Shown: positions 8,090 through 17,397, numbered from the stretch's first letter. The stretch: DNA of 49,256 nt from Pseudomonadota bacterium (GCA_017881245.1 JADGRC010000445.1:1-49256); one strand, 5' to 3'. The notes: generated from the letters alone by a model not told the origin. Numbers and translations are program-made.

Positions 8090-8966
8090 GCGACGCCTCG
8101 AATCTTGATTTGATCCGCGCCTCGAACTTCGCGCCGGCCAACCGACCGACGAAGCCCCGAAGCTCGGCCTCGCAGAGAAGCCCAAGGGTCTCGGCGAGAG
8201 ACAAACCCAGGCGCCCCGCGAGCGCATCGGCCGCAACCGGCCCATCGCCGAGGGCCCGCAACAAATTGTCAAACGGCGCGGGGACGGCGGGTGCCCGAAC
8301 CGGCCTGCCCGCGAGCGCTTCCAGAACATCGTCGGCGCTTTCGACGGCCACGGCGGCGCCGCGTGAAAGCAGTGCGTCCGTCCCAGCGCTGCCCGGAATC
8401 GCGAGCAGCGTGCGCCCCAAGCCGATCGCCAGCCGCGCCGTGATCAGCGCGCCCGAACCGGTCCGCGATTCGCCCACGACGATGGCACTGGCCAGCGCCG
8501 CCACCAGCCGATTTCGCGCGGGGAACTGGCCCGGCCGTGGGGGCGTGCCCGGGGCGTACTCGGACAGAAGGCCACCGCCCGCCGCCACGATTTCATCGAA
8601 CAGGCGTGCGTGCCGGTCGGGATAGACGACGTCGATGCCGCAGCCGAGAACCGCGTACGTCGGCCCCTTCGTCGCAAGAGTCCCTCGGTGGGCGGCAGCG
8701 TCGATGCCCAACGCTCCGCCTGAAATCACAGCCCAACCAGCGGCGGCCAAATCGGCGGCGAGCTGGAATACCCTGGACGTGGCGGCAGTCGTCGCGGCCC
8801 GCGAACCCACGATTGCGATGGATCGACCGTGATCGCCAGGTACCCCTCCCGCCACCCAGAGCGCGCGCGGAGGCACTGCCAGATCGGAAAGCCGCGCGGG
8901 AAAACGCGCATCTGAATGCTGCACGACACCGAAGCGCGTTGGCAGGTCGACTCCCATACCCAACAT
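8079..8966 (-). CDS. dprA: DNA-processing protein DprA (Smf)
   Basis: DprA binds incoming single-stranded DNA and loads RecA during natural transformation. The Rossmann-like domain shows SIAIVGSRAATTAA, the GWAVISGGALGIDAAAH motif, LGCGIDVVYP, LLSEYAPG, FPARNRLVAAL and VVVGESRTGSGALITA, all family signatures in order. A C-terminal winged-helix-like region (DprA_WH) follows (about the last 70 residues). The frame is open to 9011; candidate ATG starts are 8966 and 8957, which place the family's start a usual distance from the core, but no clear ribosome site decides between them. Its stop overlaps the topA start, implying coupled expression. Confidence 0.92.
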   Translation of the reverse strand: MLGMGVDLPTRFGVVQHSDARFPARLSDLAVPPRALWVAGGVPGDHGRSIAIVGSRAATTAATSRVFQLAADLAAAGWAVISGGALGIDAAAHRGTLATKGPTYAVLGCGIDVVYPDRHARLFDEIVAAGGGLLSEYAPGTPPRPGQFPARNRLVAALASAIVVGESRTGSGALITARLAIGLGRTLLAIPGSAGTDALLSRGAAVAVESADDVLEALAGRPVRAPAVPAPFDNLLRALGDGPVAADALAGRLGLSLAETLGLLCEAELRGFVGRLAGAKFEARIKSRFEASRGH

Positions 8967-9267
8967 TGTCGAGGTTCGGACGGACGAGTTGTGGCCCAAG
9001 TTACCCAACATAGGAGGCGGTGGAGATACCCTCCTCGGCCCCCCTGGTCAAGCAACCCCCAGTAAAACACTGCAAGTTCAATCACTTGCATTGCACGCTG
9101 AGCAGACGTTCACCGCATCTGGCACAAGCGGGCGCCGGTTTCGGGTCGAAACTCGAAGGTTTCGGGAAGGCGAACTCTGGGCAAGGTAGCCGTTCCCGGT
9201 CGGCATCGTCTCGGCCTTTCCTGGTCGGGCAAGGGCAGTGCGGGGGTTGGCGGCAGTCCGATCGTGG
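8967..9267. other. Spacer between LysM gene and dprA with a 7-bp palindromic stem
   Basis: About 300 bases without a recognised gene. The only clear structure is a perfect inverted repeat, TGCAAGT (9071-9077) and ACTTGCA (9084-9090), around a 6-base centre. It lies about 105 bases upstream of the dprA start and downstream of the LysM stop, so it could be an operator for dprA-topA or a weak hairpin ending the upstream transcript. No tRNA or conserved small RNA was recognised. Confidence 0.35.
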
Positions 9268-10410
9268 TCAGTAACCGCGACGCAAATCCGCCAGGTCGCC
9301 CGTGTGCAACTCGCGCGTGGCGCGCGAGATCCAGCCGACGGTGGTCTCGTTTTGCACGTCCACCGCCAGTATTTCGGCGACCGCGTGCGGAGGGAAACGA
9401 TGATCGCTTGCCTCCCAATCCTCCATGACGCGCTTGATTCCGTCGCCCTGTCTCAACACCAAGAACCGGTTTCCGATCTCGACGCCATGGCGCCGTCCTC
9501 GATTCAAGACCACGAACATCTGATTCGCGATCAGCATGTTGGGTTCAACGGAGGCGATGATCCGCGCGGTCATATCGGCCAGGTTCTGCTTCGACTTCAC
9601 CGACCTCAGTTGGCGAAACACGGGTCCCACGCGATAGCCACGTTCGACCGGCTCACTCAGACCGATGAGACGGCCGTTCGCGATCGCCCGGTCGGTCAAG
9701 TTGTCGATGACGACTTCCCCGTAGACGTGGACCAGATACCCAAGAACCATTTCGGATTTTGGTTCCCGCAAGGGGTGTTCCATGTCGACCTGATACACGG
9801 CGTAGTGCGTGCCCCCCTTCGGAGGTTTTCCGGCGGGAAATTCCACGTAGGCGTGGTCACCGCTCGCCAGCAACTGCTTCTCTTCCAAGGAGCCGTTGAT
9901 GGTTCCCGCCGCTTTGAGATTGTCGTCGTCCACGAAACCAAGCTGGCGTAAGTCCCGCGTGTCCGATGATGGTTCGGCGACCGTCGGCGCTGGCGACCGT
10001 TGGACGCCCGGTTCGAGGGGATCGCTGGGCGGCGGTGACGCCTCCGTCGCAACCGCAAGTCCTGGCGGGGTCTCGTCGCGCAAACGGACCATCTGACCGG
10101 GAAAGATCCAGTGCGGGTTCGCGATCTCGGGATTCAGGGCCCAGACCTTGGGCCATCGCCACGGATCGTTGAAGTACGAGCGCGAGATGTCCCACAGCGT
10201 ATCTCCCTTATGAACCGTGTGAGTCGTCGCCCGGGCGCCCCGCCCCGCGGCGGTACCCTCGGCGGGTGGCACGGTTTCCGTTTCGTCGTCGGTGTCGAGT
10301 CCGTAGATCCCGGCTGGCCCTTCGTCGTTCGTGAGCTGGGCCACCGCAGGTGATGGGAAGCCCGCAGGTACGACATGGCCGATGAAGGCAACCAACAGAG
10401 CGCGCCTCAT
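9268..10410 (-). CDS. Secreted LysM-domain protein
   Basis: A 380-residue protein with an N-terminal signal peptide (about 1-25, ending SPAVAQ) and one LysM domain (about 64-110: HTVHKGDTLWDISRSYF, then WPKVWALNP and IFPGQMVRL), followed by a Pro/Ser-rich linker and a large C-terminal region (about 155-380) with no assigned fold, rich in beta-type segments. LysM domains bind peptidoglycan or other GlcNAc polymers, so the protein is likely periplasmic and wall-associated. It lies 13 bases downstream of the CpoB-like gene, suggesting one envelope operon. The C-terminal half resembles proteins common in myxobacteria, from memory; its function is unknown. Confidence 0.82.
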   Translation of the reverse strand: MRRALLVAFIGHVVPAGFPSPAVAQLTNDEGPAGIYGLDTDDETETVPPAEGTAAGRGARATTHTVHKGDTLWDISRSYFNDPWRWPKVWALNPEIANPHWIFPGQMVRLRDETPPGLAVATEASPPPSDPLEPGVQRSPAPTVAEPSSDTRDLRQLGFVDDDNLKAAGTINGSLEEKQLLASGDHAYVEFPAGKPPKGGTHYAVYQVDMEHPLREPKSEMVLGYLVHVYGEVVIDNLTDRAIANGRLIGLSEPVERGYRVGPVFRQLRSVKSKQNLADMTARIIASVEPNMLIANQMFVVLNRGRRHGVEIGNRFLVLRQGDGIKRVMEDWEASDHRFPPHAVAEILAVDVQNETTVGWISRATRELHTGDLADLRRGY

Positions 10411-10423
10411 CGCGCACCCGCCG

Positions 10424-11587
10424 TCATCGGCGCACCCCAGCCATACGGTGCAGCTCGGCGGGATCGGCGGCGGTGGACGGCCGTGCGAGCGGCAAGACGG
10501 TGCCGAACGCAGCGGGCCCTCCGGCCCCCATGGGCGAGGCCTCGGGATGCGCCAAGCGTTCGCTGGCTAGCCGCGCGGCATCGTGCTTGGGAAACGCGCG
10601 TGCCAAAGACTCTAGAACCGCGCGGCCGCCGGTTTCATCCCCCATCGCTTGCAGCGTGAAGCCCAGCTTCAACATGGCGTCGGGCACTTTGTTGCCGCGT
10701 GGATATCGTTCGACGACGTTGCGGAACGCGCGCGCGGCGGCACCGAACCGCCGCGAGGCGTAGTGGCACTCGCCGATCCAATATTGAGCATTGTCGGCGT
10801 AGTCGTGCACGGGATTGGCGTCGAGAAAGCGGTGAAACTCGGACAAGGCGGCGTCGGGGCGACCAGCGCGCAGCGTCTCGAGAGCGTCGCGGTAGAGGCG
10901 CAGCGGGTCGGGCGTCGCGCGACCGGCCGAAACGAGCCGCGCGTCGGCCCCGGGCTCGGGAGCCGTGGCGGTCGTCGTCACCAGGCGCGCCGAACGTTCC
11001 CGCGCGGCGGGGGTCGACGACAACCGAAGCAAGGGGCGCGGGGACCCGGCCGGGTTACGCGTACCGGGCGCCGCGTCCCCCTGCGCGGCGTCGCCCGTGT
11101 AGTCCACCGCGTGTTCCGCGACGATCGTCGTCTCGACGGTGTCGGGCCCGTCGTCCTGCGAACCGGAACGCCCGGCCCCCGTGGATGAGATCGCGGGCAA
11201 GCGGGAGGGCAGGATCGACGGCAAGACCGACGGCAAGACCGCGGGCGCCTTCTGCTCGGTCGCCAACCTCCAGCTGTCCAACTGATCCTCCAGGATGAAT
11301 ACCCGATTCTCCAGCTCTTCGATCTGGCGCACGTAGCCGGCGTTCTTGGCCCGCAACCCCAAGACCACCCGCTCCTGCTCGGCCGTCGCCGAGGCAGCGG
11401 CGCGGGGGACGGTCGCGCAACCGGTGTTGGAGGCCACGCCGAAACCAAAGCCGAGACCGACGACCCGCAGAATGCCGGCCCTCCAGCGAGAACCAAGACA
11501 TGGCTTTCGCGGCGCCCGTCGCGCCGGCCACGGTGCCCCTTGCTCTTGCATCGACCTCGACATCCGCATCGCGCCGCGCGCACCCAA
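10424..11587 (-). CDS. CpoB/YbgF-like TPR protein, probable lipoprotein or exported
   Basis: A 387-residue protein. A hydrophobic N-terminal segment (about 38-56, GILRVVGLGFGFGVASNTGC) precedes a Cys near 57 that could be a weak lipobox. A short coiled coil follows (about 68-110, LRAKNAGYVRQIEELENRV), then a low-complexity linker with LPSVLPSILPSRLP (about 119-132), then TPR repeats (about 225-345; YWIGECHYASRRFGAAARAF and a repeat of the PDAMLKLGFTLQ type), the signature of the tol-pal coordinator CpoB/YbgF. It would act in the periplasm coupling peptidoglycan synthesis to outer-membrane constriction. The exact start is uncertain (ATGs at 11587, 11569 and 11563). No tol or pal genes are adjacent. 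Confidence 0.75.
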   Translation of the reverse strand: MGARGAMRMSRSMQEQGAPWPARRAPRKPCLGSRWRAGILRVVGLGFGFGVASNTGCATVPRAAASATAEQERVVLGLRAKNAGYVRQIEELENRVFILEDQLDSWRLATEQKAPAVLPSVLPSILPSRLPAISSTGAGRSGSQDDGPDTVETTIVAEHAVDYTGDAAQGDAAPGTRNPAGSPRPLLRLSSTPAARERSARLVTTTATAPEPGADARLVSAGRATPDPLRLYRDALETLRAGRPDAALSEFHRFLDANPVHDYADNAQYWIGECHYASRRFGAAARAFRNVVERYPRGNKVPDAMLKLGFTLQAMGDETGGRAVLESLARAFPKHDAARLASERLAHPEASPMGAGGPAAFGTVLPLARPSTAADPAELHRMAGVRR

Positions 11588-11652
11588 TCTGCCACGCCCG
11601 GCTGCCGTGGATCGTAGGGTGCCCCCCCGAAGCGGTCAAAAAAACACGTGAT

Positions 11653-12597
11653 TCAGGCCAGTTCGGCCAAAATGCGATCCGCGCCTCGGGCGAGCAGGCG
11701 CGCGGCGAGGGTCGACCCAATCTCCGGCGCGAGATGAGCGGGACCGCGCTCCTCGTCCCTCAGGATCAGGCTGGCGTCCGGGCGCCCGACCAATCCGCGC
11801 AACACCATCCCGCCCGCGTTCACGATCGCGTGACCAGCCACGGGCGTGCGACAACCGGCACCCAGACCCGCCAGCAGGGCGCGCTCTGCGGCCACGGTCA
11901 GCTCCGCGTCGCGGTCCGAAAGCGCGACGCACAACGCGCGGACGCGGGCGTCGTCGGCCCGGGTTTCGATCGCCAGGGCCCCCTGTCCAATCGCCGGCAA
12001 CATGTCGTCGGGTGACAGACGCTCGCTGATGCGGCCCGACAACCCCAGGCGATCCAACCCGGCCGCCGCCAGGATCGCCGCGTCGACGATGCCGTCGGCG
12101 ACCTTTCGCAGGCGCGTGTCGACATTCCCACGCAACAACTCGACCGCCAGGTCGGGGCGCAGCGCGCGCACCTGACAAACTCGCCGCAGGCTGGACGTGC
12201 CCACCCGGCTGCCGGGCGGCAAGGACGCAAGGCTCTGACCACCGCGGCTGACGAGGACATCTCGCGGATCGGCGCGTGGGGGGATGGCCGCGAGCACCAA
12301 TCCCGCGGCGAGCTCGGCGGGCACGTCCTTCAGGCTGTGTACCGCCAGGTCGATCGTTCCGGCCAGAAGAGCCTCCTCGATCTCTTTGACCCACACGCCC
12401 TTGCCACCGAGGTCGATGACCGGCCCGGTTTGAAAGCGATCACCGTCGGTCACGATGATCTTCTGCACGATCCGCAGCCCCGGATGAAGACGCCCCAACT
12501 CGGCGGCGACGTGATCGGCCTGCCAGCGCGCCAAAGCGCTGCCACGAGTGCCGATGACCAGCTGCGCCGGCTCTTGGGACGCGCCGGAGGTGCTCAC
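11653..12597 (-). CDS. hemC: Porphobilinogen deaminase (hydroxymethylbilane synthase)
   Basis: A 314-residue enzyme polymerising four porphobilinogens into hydroxymethylbilane for haem and other tetrapyrroles. Signatures: IGTRGSALARWQA near the start, VHSLKDVP with the catalytic Asp91, VGTSSLRR (132-139), RGNVDTRL (157-163), and Cys249 in GAGCRTPVAGHA, which carries the dipyrromethane cofactor. Length is normal. Its GTG start overlaps the hemA stop (GTGA), so translation is probably coupled. It is cytoplasmic. Confidence 0.96.
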   Translation of the reverse strand: MSTSGASQEPAQLVIGTRGSALARWQADHVAAELGRLHPGLRIVQKIIVTDGDRFQTGPVIDLGGKGVWVKEIEEALLAGTIDLAVHSLKDVPAELAAGLVLAAIPPRADPRDVLVSRGGQSLASLPPGSRVGTSSLRRVCQVRALRPDLAVELLRGNVDTRLRKVADGIVDAAILAAAGLDRLGLSGRISERLSPDDMLPAIGQGALAIETRADDARVRALCVALSDRDAELTVAAERALLAGLGAGCRTPVAGHAIVNAGGMVLRGLVGRPDASLILRDEERGPAHLAPEIGSTLAARLLARGADRILAELA

Positions 12598-13949
12598 GTT
12601 CCCCCCAGCTTTCCTGCCGAGGAAGCTTCGACGTCGGATTCCGCAACGGAGCCCTGCGCGGCGTCCGCCACCTCCAGTTCGAACAAGCGCTGAACGGACG
12701 CGACCAGCGCCGCGCCGTCGATCGGATCCGCACCACCCTTTTTCAGAACCACCTGTGGTACGTGCAACAACTTCTTGGCGATTCCCTCGGCCAGATCCAG
12801 CATCGCGCGCCGTTCTCGCTCACCCGCCAACGCCAGTCCGGCACCGCTCAGAACGCGTTCGGCCTCGGCGCGCGCCACGGCCAACACATGAGCCCGCAAG
12901 GCCGTGATCGTGGGGCCGACCCGACGTCCCCGATACGCTTCCAAGAAGCGCGCGACCTCGCCTTCGACCATGGATTCCGCGCGATCGGCCTCGCCGCGAC
13001 GTTCTTCACGATGATCGTCCGCTTGTTTTTGCAGATCGTCGATGTCCGCGACGAAGACGTCGGATATCTCGGCGCAACCGGCCTCGACGTCACGAGGAAC
13101 GGCGATGTCGATGAGAAACAGCGGCCGCCCGCGCCTCTTGCGTTGCGCCCGCGCGACCAACGCGCGCGTCAACAGGGGCTGGCGCGCGCCCGTCGATGCA
13201 ATCACGATGTCCGCCCGCACCAGAGCCCCCTCCAAATCGTCAAAGGCATGCACGCGGCCGCCGATCCTCGCCGCCAGCTCATCGGCGCGCGCCGCCGTCC
13301 GATTCGTGATCAGCAATTCCGCCCCCTGGCCCCGCAGCGCCCGCGCCGCCAGATCCGCCATCTTGCCCGCGCCCACCAGCAAAACGGTACGGTCAACGAA
13401 TCCTTCGAAGATCCTCCTCGCATAGTCGATGGCCACAGAGCTGAGCGAGACCGGGTTGCGGGCGATCTCCGTTTCACGACGCACACGCCGCGCGATCCGG
13501 AACGCCCCCGTGAAACACGCCCCCAACACCGGTCCCGCGGCGCCAGCGGTCACCGCGACGTCGTGAGCTTGTTTCACCTGACCCAGGATCTGCGGCTCGC
13601 CGACGACCTGTGAATCCAGGCTGGCCGCCACACGAAACAGGTGGTGGACCGCATCTACGTCGACCCGCACATAAAGGTGCGGCCCGAGATCCGAGTCCGT
13701 GATCCCGGCGCGCTCGGCCAAGTCCTGGCGCAGTGCCGCGATCGCCGCGTCGGGATCCGGCGACGCGACGTAGACCTCGACGCGGTTACATGTCGACAGC
13801 AGCGCCGCCTCGCGTACGGACGGCAGGCGAGCCAGGGCGCGAACGGTCTCAGCGACTTGGTCGGGCCCCACCGCCAGACGCTCGCGCACCACGAGCGGTG
13901 CCGTCCGATGCGAAAGGCCCATCACCAGAAAATCGATTCCCCCGGGCAT
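12594..13949 (-). CDS. hemA: Glutamyl-tRNA reductase
   Basis: A 451-residue enzyme reducing glutamyl-tRNA to glutamate-1-semialdehyde, the first step of the C5 route to 5-aminolevulinate. It shows VMGLSHRTAPL (9-19), the catalytic Cys54 in LSTCNRVEVY, the NADPH-binding VLLVGAGKMADLAARAL in the middle, LFLIDIAVPRDV, and a C-terminal dimerisation helix region. The frame runs open to 14255, but ATG 13949 is right: it begins the family's N-terminus and has GGAGG about 12 bases upstream. It sits 41 bases downstream of hemX and overlaps hemC. Confidence 0.95.
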   Translation of the reverse strand: MPGGIDFLVMGLSHRTAPLVVRERLAVGPDQVAETVRALARLPSVREAALLSTCNRVEVYVASPDPDAAIAALRQDLAERAGITDSDLGPHLYVRVDVDAVHHLFRVAASLDSQVVGEPQILGQVKQAHDVAVTAGAAGPVLGACFTGAFRIARRVRRETEIARNPVSLSSVAIDYARRIFEGFVDRTVLLVGAGKMADLAARALRGQGAELLITNRTAARADELAARIGGRVHAFDDLEGALVRADIVIASTGARQPLLTRALVARAQRKRRGRPLFLIDIAVPRDVEAGCAEISDVFVADIDDLQKQADDHREERRGEADRAESMVEGEVARFLEAYRGRRVGPTITALRAHVLAVARAEAERVLSGAGLALAGERERRAMLDLAEGIAKKLLHVPQVVLKKGGADPIDGAALVASVQRLFELEVADAAQGSVAESDVEASSAGKLGGT

Positions 13950-13990
13950 GCCGGTTACCGCGCCTCCCAGGCTGCGAGAAACGAGGCCAT

Positions 13991-14779
13991 CTAGACCGCG
14001 TACCTGAGGACGTAGAACAACAGGACCACCAGCGTTCCGCCAAAGCCGCCCAGGGTCAGCCAGGCCGCCCGCCGGCCCCGCCAGCCGGCTCCGACACGCG
14101 CGACCAGCAACACGCCGAACGCCAGCCAGGCCGCGACGGCAATCAGGTACTCGGGACGATGCGCCTCGGAGGACGCGACGCCGCCCAGGCGCGCGATCCA
14201 GATCGCGCCGGTCACCAGCGCCACCGTGAACACGGGAAAGCCGACCGACACGCAACGCAGCGCCAGGCGATCGAGCGTGGCCAGGGGCGCCTCGCGCCCG
14301 ACCCTGTCAAAGCGCTTGTGTCTCAAGCGCCATTCCTCGACCAGATACAGAACCGCCAGCACGGCGGCCAGCGCGAACACGGCGACACCCAGCGTCGCCA
14401 GAAAGACGTGTATGCGGCCCAGCGAGCCCATCCGTGGCGCATCCGCCTCCGCAGGCACGACCCGCGCCAACATGAGTAGCATCAAAGATCCCGGAACGGA
14501 GAACGCACCCGCCGCGGTCAGCTTGTAGCGAAAGCCCGCAAGCAAAGTCGCGGACGCGATTAAGAAAGCCACGAACGCGACCGCCTCGGGCGTGGACGAC
14601 ACGGGATTCTGTCGGGCAAAGCACCGTACGCCGATGTCGGCCAGTTGCGCCCCCACGCCCACCGCCAGCGCGGCGCGCGCCATCCGCGTCACCGGGCCGC
14701 GTGCCGTGAACAGGTATCCGAGGTACAAGGCCGACGCGAGGGCGTAGGCCAGAATCTGCACCGTCGTGAGTATGGCCAC
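13991..14779 (-). CDS. hemX: HemX/CcsA-like cytochrome c assembly family membrane protein
   Basis: A 262-residue polytopic protein with about eight membrane helices and the CcsA-family segment PEAVAFVAFLIAS...GSLGRIHVFLATLGVAVFALA, including the conserved His of the IHVFLA motif. The tryptophan-rich WWD motif of true haem-handling CcsA/CcmC proteins is not visible; that loop reads GVASSEAHRPEYLIA. This pattern and its position directly before hemA match HemX, which influences HemA levels in Bacillus. It is likely an inner-membrane protein modulating haem synthesis or haem handling. It is divergent from the thioredoxin gene, with 97 bases between. Confidence 0.75.
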   Translation of the reverse strand: MAILTTVQILAYALASALYLGYLFTARGPVTRMARAALAVGVGAQLADIGVRCFARQNPVSSTPEAVAFVAFLIASATLLAGFRYKLTAAGAFSVPGSLMLLMLARVVPAEADAPRMGSLGRIHVFLATLGVAVFALAAVLAVLYLVEEWRLRHKRFDRVGREAPLATLDRLALRCVSVGFPVFTVALVTGAIWIARLGGVASSEAHRPEYLIAVAAWLAFGVLLVARVGAGWRGRRAAWLTLGGFGGTLVVLLFYVLRYAV

Positions 14780-14876
14780 GACTCATTTTTACCACGAGTC
14801 CGGCCCCACGCCCTTCGCCGAGGCGTATCCCAAATTCAATGACACGTCCACGATCGCGTGCTAAGCAAAAGCGACC

Positions 14877-15206
14877 ATGGCAAGCGCGAACCTACTCGAA
14901 GTCACCGACACCAACTTTCAAACCGAAGTTCTGGCGTCGAAGAATCCGGTTTTGGTCGATTTCTGGGCCGCGTGGTGCGCTCCATGTCGCGCCATCGCGC
15001 CGCACGTGGAAGCCCTGGCCACCGAATACAGCGGCCGTTTGCTGGTGGGAAAGTGCGATATCGATTCCAACCAGGGCATTCCGCAGCAGTACGATATCCG
15101 CAGCATTCCGACCCTGCTGATTTTCAAGGACGGCAAGGTGGTCGGCCAGCTGGTGGGCGCGGTGCCGCGCGCGAAGATCGAGGACATGGTCAAAAAGGCC
15201 CTCTGA
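14877..15206 (+). CDS. Thioredoxin
   Basis: A 109-residue single-domain thioredoxin with the active site WCAPC (C34, C37), one residue different from the canonical WCGPC, flanked by VLVDFWAAWCAPC and the cis-proline segment IPTLLIF (about 77-83). There is no signal peptide, so it is cytoplasmic and reduces disulfides with thioredoxin reductase. ATG 14877 gives the normal length. It is monocistronic: divergent from hemX and followed by a hairpin. Confidence 0.93.
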   Translation: MASANLLEVTDTNFQTEVLASKNPVLVDFWAAWCAPCRAIAPHVEALATEYSGRLLVGKCDIDSNQGIPQQYDIRSIPTLLIFKDGKVVGQLVGAVPRAKIEDMVKKAL

Positions 15207-15211
15207 TGCCG

Positions 15212-15236
15212 CGGGCGGGCGCCTGGTGCCCGCCCG
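15212..15236 (+). terminator. GC hairpin after thioredoxin gene
   Basis: A perfect 9-bp stem (15212-15220 with 15228-15236, CGGGCGGGC/GCCCGCCCG) around a 7-base loop begins 5 bases after the thioredoxin stop. The remaining 118 bases up to the converging Wzy gene show nothing further. No T-tract is present. Confidence 0.5.
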
Positions 15237-15354
15237 ATCCGAGGGGTCGCGGTTCCCATTTTCCGAGGCGAGCGTTCGGCTGGGCGCTGACCCCCTCGGC
15301 CACGGGATTCAACGCCCCAAGCGCACTTTCCCGGCGCTTAGTCCGACTGGGCTG

Positions 15355-17397
15355 CTATCGAACGGGCGCGGTCGGATCGCGGCGCGCTTGCAAGAATTCA
15401 CGCGCCGAGCGTGCCGTCTCGACGTCGTTGCCCGACCCGCGCGCTAGCAATTCGAGGCGGTCCCACGCCGCCGCGGCGTCGGCGCGATCTCCAAGCGCAT
15501 CCGCGGCTTTGGCCTTCAGGAACAAAGGGAATGGACCGTCGTTGAGGAGCTGAAGACTCCGTCCGGCGCTGAGCCGAGCCGAATGCGGGTCGCCGCCGTC
15601 CAGCTGCACCGCCGCGAGGGTCGCCCATCCGTTGGGAGAAAACGGTTCGATAGACAGGGCGGCGTCGCACGCGCGCGTCGCCTCGGCGGTGCGGTGGAGT
15701 CGCACCTCGGCCTGCGCGGCGCGTAGGACCACGCGAAACGATCCCGGGTCTATCTCTTCAGCGCGATAGAGCGCGGCCAGCGCGCGCATCGCTCCCCCTG
15801 CTCCTCGATCGTCGCGGAGTGCGCGCTCCGCCGTACCAAGCAAATACGCACCTCCGAGCCGTCTGGCGGCACCGAACACCGCGAAGGTCAGAAGCGAGAT
15901 CGCCAGGATCGCGGCCGTCCAGACCGGCAATCTTCGCCGACGGGGGCCAGGCTCCACGCTGTCTGCGGCTGTTTCCGTCGTTTGCGCTGTTTGCGTTGTT
16001 TGCGCTGTTTGCTCGTCTTGCCCGGCCGACGAAATCAAACCCAATGCCAGTCCCGCGAACGTCAGCGTCGCCGGCATGGCCAGCGGGAAACCCGTGACGC
16101 CTACGACGACCAGCGCCACCAGCGTGCCGGCCGCGGCCACGGTCCCGATCCGTCGCGCGGAATCGCGAGATGCAACTCCTTTCCGAATCGCCCCGCTCGC
16201 GGCGACCGCCAAGATCAGCAGCGACGCAAGACCCATCAAGCCCGTCTCGGTGAGGCATTCGAGCAAATCGGAATGGGCGTGTCGTGGCGCCAATGTATAG
16301 GTGAGCACGCCGTCGGCTGTCGCGCCGGGTTCCGCGTGACTGGGAAAAATCACGGGCCAGTTTCCCGGGCCGATTCCCAGAAATGGGTAGGCGCGGAACA
16401 TATCGAGGCTGCGCCGCCAAAGCCCGATCCGTGTTCGCAGGGCGGTCGACTCGGGATCGAAGCTGGTCCCGACCACGTCGAATCCCCCGGCGAGACGTTT
16501 GGCGTCGGCCGCATAACGGGGATTCGACCTTCCCGGCAAGAGCGCCACGAGAATAGCCAAGGTACCGATCGCGACCCACGGTAACCACACCGCCCGCGAC
16601 CACGACGGTGACCGAGCCCGCCACCAGGCCTTCCGATTCAAGATCGCAACGGTGGCGATTCCCATTACGCCACCCAGCCACGCCGCGCGCGCGCGCGTGG
16701 CGGCTAAGTACAGCAACTGCAAGGCAAGGGCGGCCATCACCGCCCGACGTCCCCTGCCGGACGCCGTCAAGGAGAATGCACCGAACCCGAGGGGCAGAGA
16801 TAGGGCCACCGCCTCGCCCGCCAGATTTCGATTCCCAAAGGTGGATCCAGGCGTGCTGATCACCGGTATGGGCAGATTGACGAGATCGATGTGTTGCAGA
16901 AGACCGATGACGCTGACCACCCCCATCGAGGCCGTGACCGCCTGGAACAGGCGCGCGCGCATGTCGGAATCCCCGTCGCTGGCCGCCACGCCGCACGCGA
17001 CACCGAACAGGGAGGCCCAGCGAAGGAATGCCGCCAAGGCGTACGGTGCGCCGAATTGCGAACGGGACGCGGCCGCCGCCGAGAGTGCCACGCTGCCAAG
17101 CAGCAGCAACGCTCCCCAGACCAGCGCTCCCGCGGGAGGGGCCCAGGCGCGTCGCGTCCCGCCATCACCAAGCTCACCCGCGTGATTTTCCCCCGCGCGC
17201 CGCCCCCATGCGGCGCAGCGCAAGAGGAGCGCGCCGTATCCCAAAGCCGCGGCAATCTGCAAGGCGGCGTCCTTGGGCCCCGTGAACGGAAACGCGGAAG
17301 CGGGGACGTACAGCAACGGGACCAGGACAGCGGGTCCAGATGTGGCGCCGATCGAGAGAGCCCGCGCCGCGATCCCGGCATTCCACCGCGAGCTCAC
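15355..17397 (-). CDS. O-antigen ligase/polymerase (Wzy/WaaL) family with C-terminal TPR-like region
   Basis: A 680-residue protein with about a dozen membrane helices. Family motifs include GSTFGNRNLAGEAVALSLPL, the loop segment FLGIGPGNWPVIFP and the catalytic-loop motif RHAHSDLLECLTETGLMGL (Wzy_C). It polymerises or ligates lipid-linked glycan repeat units on the periplasmic face. After the last helix (near the HTAAILAISLLTF region) come about 150 residues of TPR-like helices (RAEEIDPGSFRVVLRAAQAEV and following). A threonine/glutamine repeat (TAQTTQTAQTTETA, nt 15973-16013) forms a linker. GTG 17397 is chosen because it overlaps the upstream stop (GTGA); the frame upstream is open but has no homology. 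Confidence 0.87.
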   Translation of the reverse strand: MSSRWNAGIAARALSIGATSGPAVLVPLLYVPASAFPFTGPKDAALQIAAALGYGALLLRCAAWGRRAGENHAGELGDGGTRRAWAPPAGALVWGALLLLGSVALSAAAASRSQFGAPYALAAFLRWASLFGVACGVAASDGDSDMRARLFQAVTASMGVVSVIGLLQHIDLVNLPIPVISTPGSTFGNRNLAGEAVALSLPLGFGAFSLTASGRGRRAVMAALALQLLYLAATRARAAWLGGVMGIATVAILNRKAWWRARSPSWSRAVWLPWVAIGTLAILVALLPGRSNPRYAADAKRLAGGFDVVGTSFDPESTALRTRIGLWRRSLDMFRAYPFLGIGPGNWPVIFPSHAEPGATADGVLTYTLAPRHAHSDLLECLTETGLMGLASLLILAVAASGAIRKGVASRDSARRIGTVAAAGTLVALVVVGVTGFPLAMPATLTFAGLALGLISSAGQDEQTAQTTQTAQTTETAADSVEPGPRRRRLPVWTAAILAISLLTFAVFGAARRLGGAYLLGTAERALRDDRGAGGAMRALAALYRAEEIDPGSFRVVLRAAQAEVRLHRTAEATRACDAALSIEPFSPNGWATLAAVQLDGGDPHSARLSAGRSLQLLNDGPFPLFLKAKAADALGDRADAAAAWDRLELLARGSGNDVETARSAREFLQARRDPTAPVR

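Noticed and set aside
9012..9267. Possible tRNA gene in the LysM-dprA spacer
   Set aside because: No cloverleaf, anticodon loop or CCA-type acceptor pairing could be drawn.
12762..13613. A 283-codon plus-strand frame opposite hemA
   Set aside because: Shadow of the glutamyl-tRNA reductase gene.
13950..14255. Upstream extension of the hemA frame
   Set aside because: Antisense-like composition overlapping hemX; family N-terminus begins at 13949.
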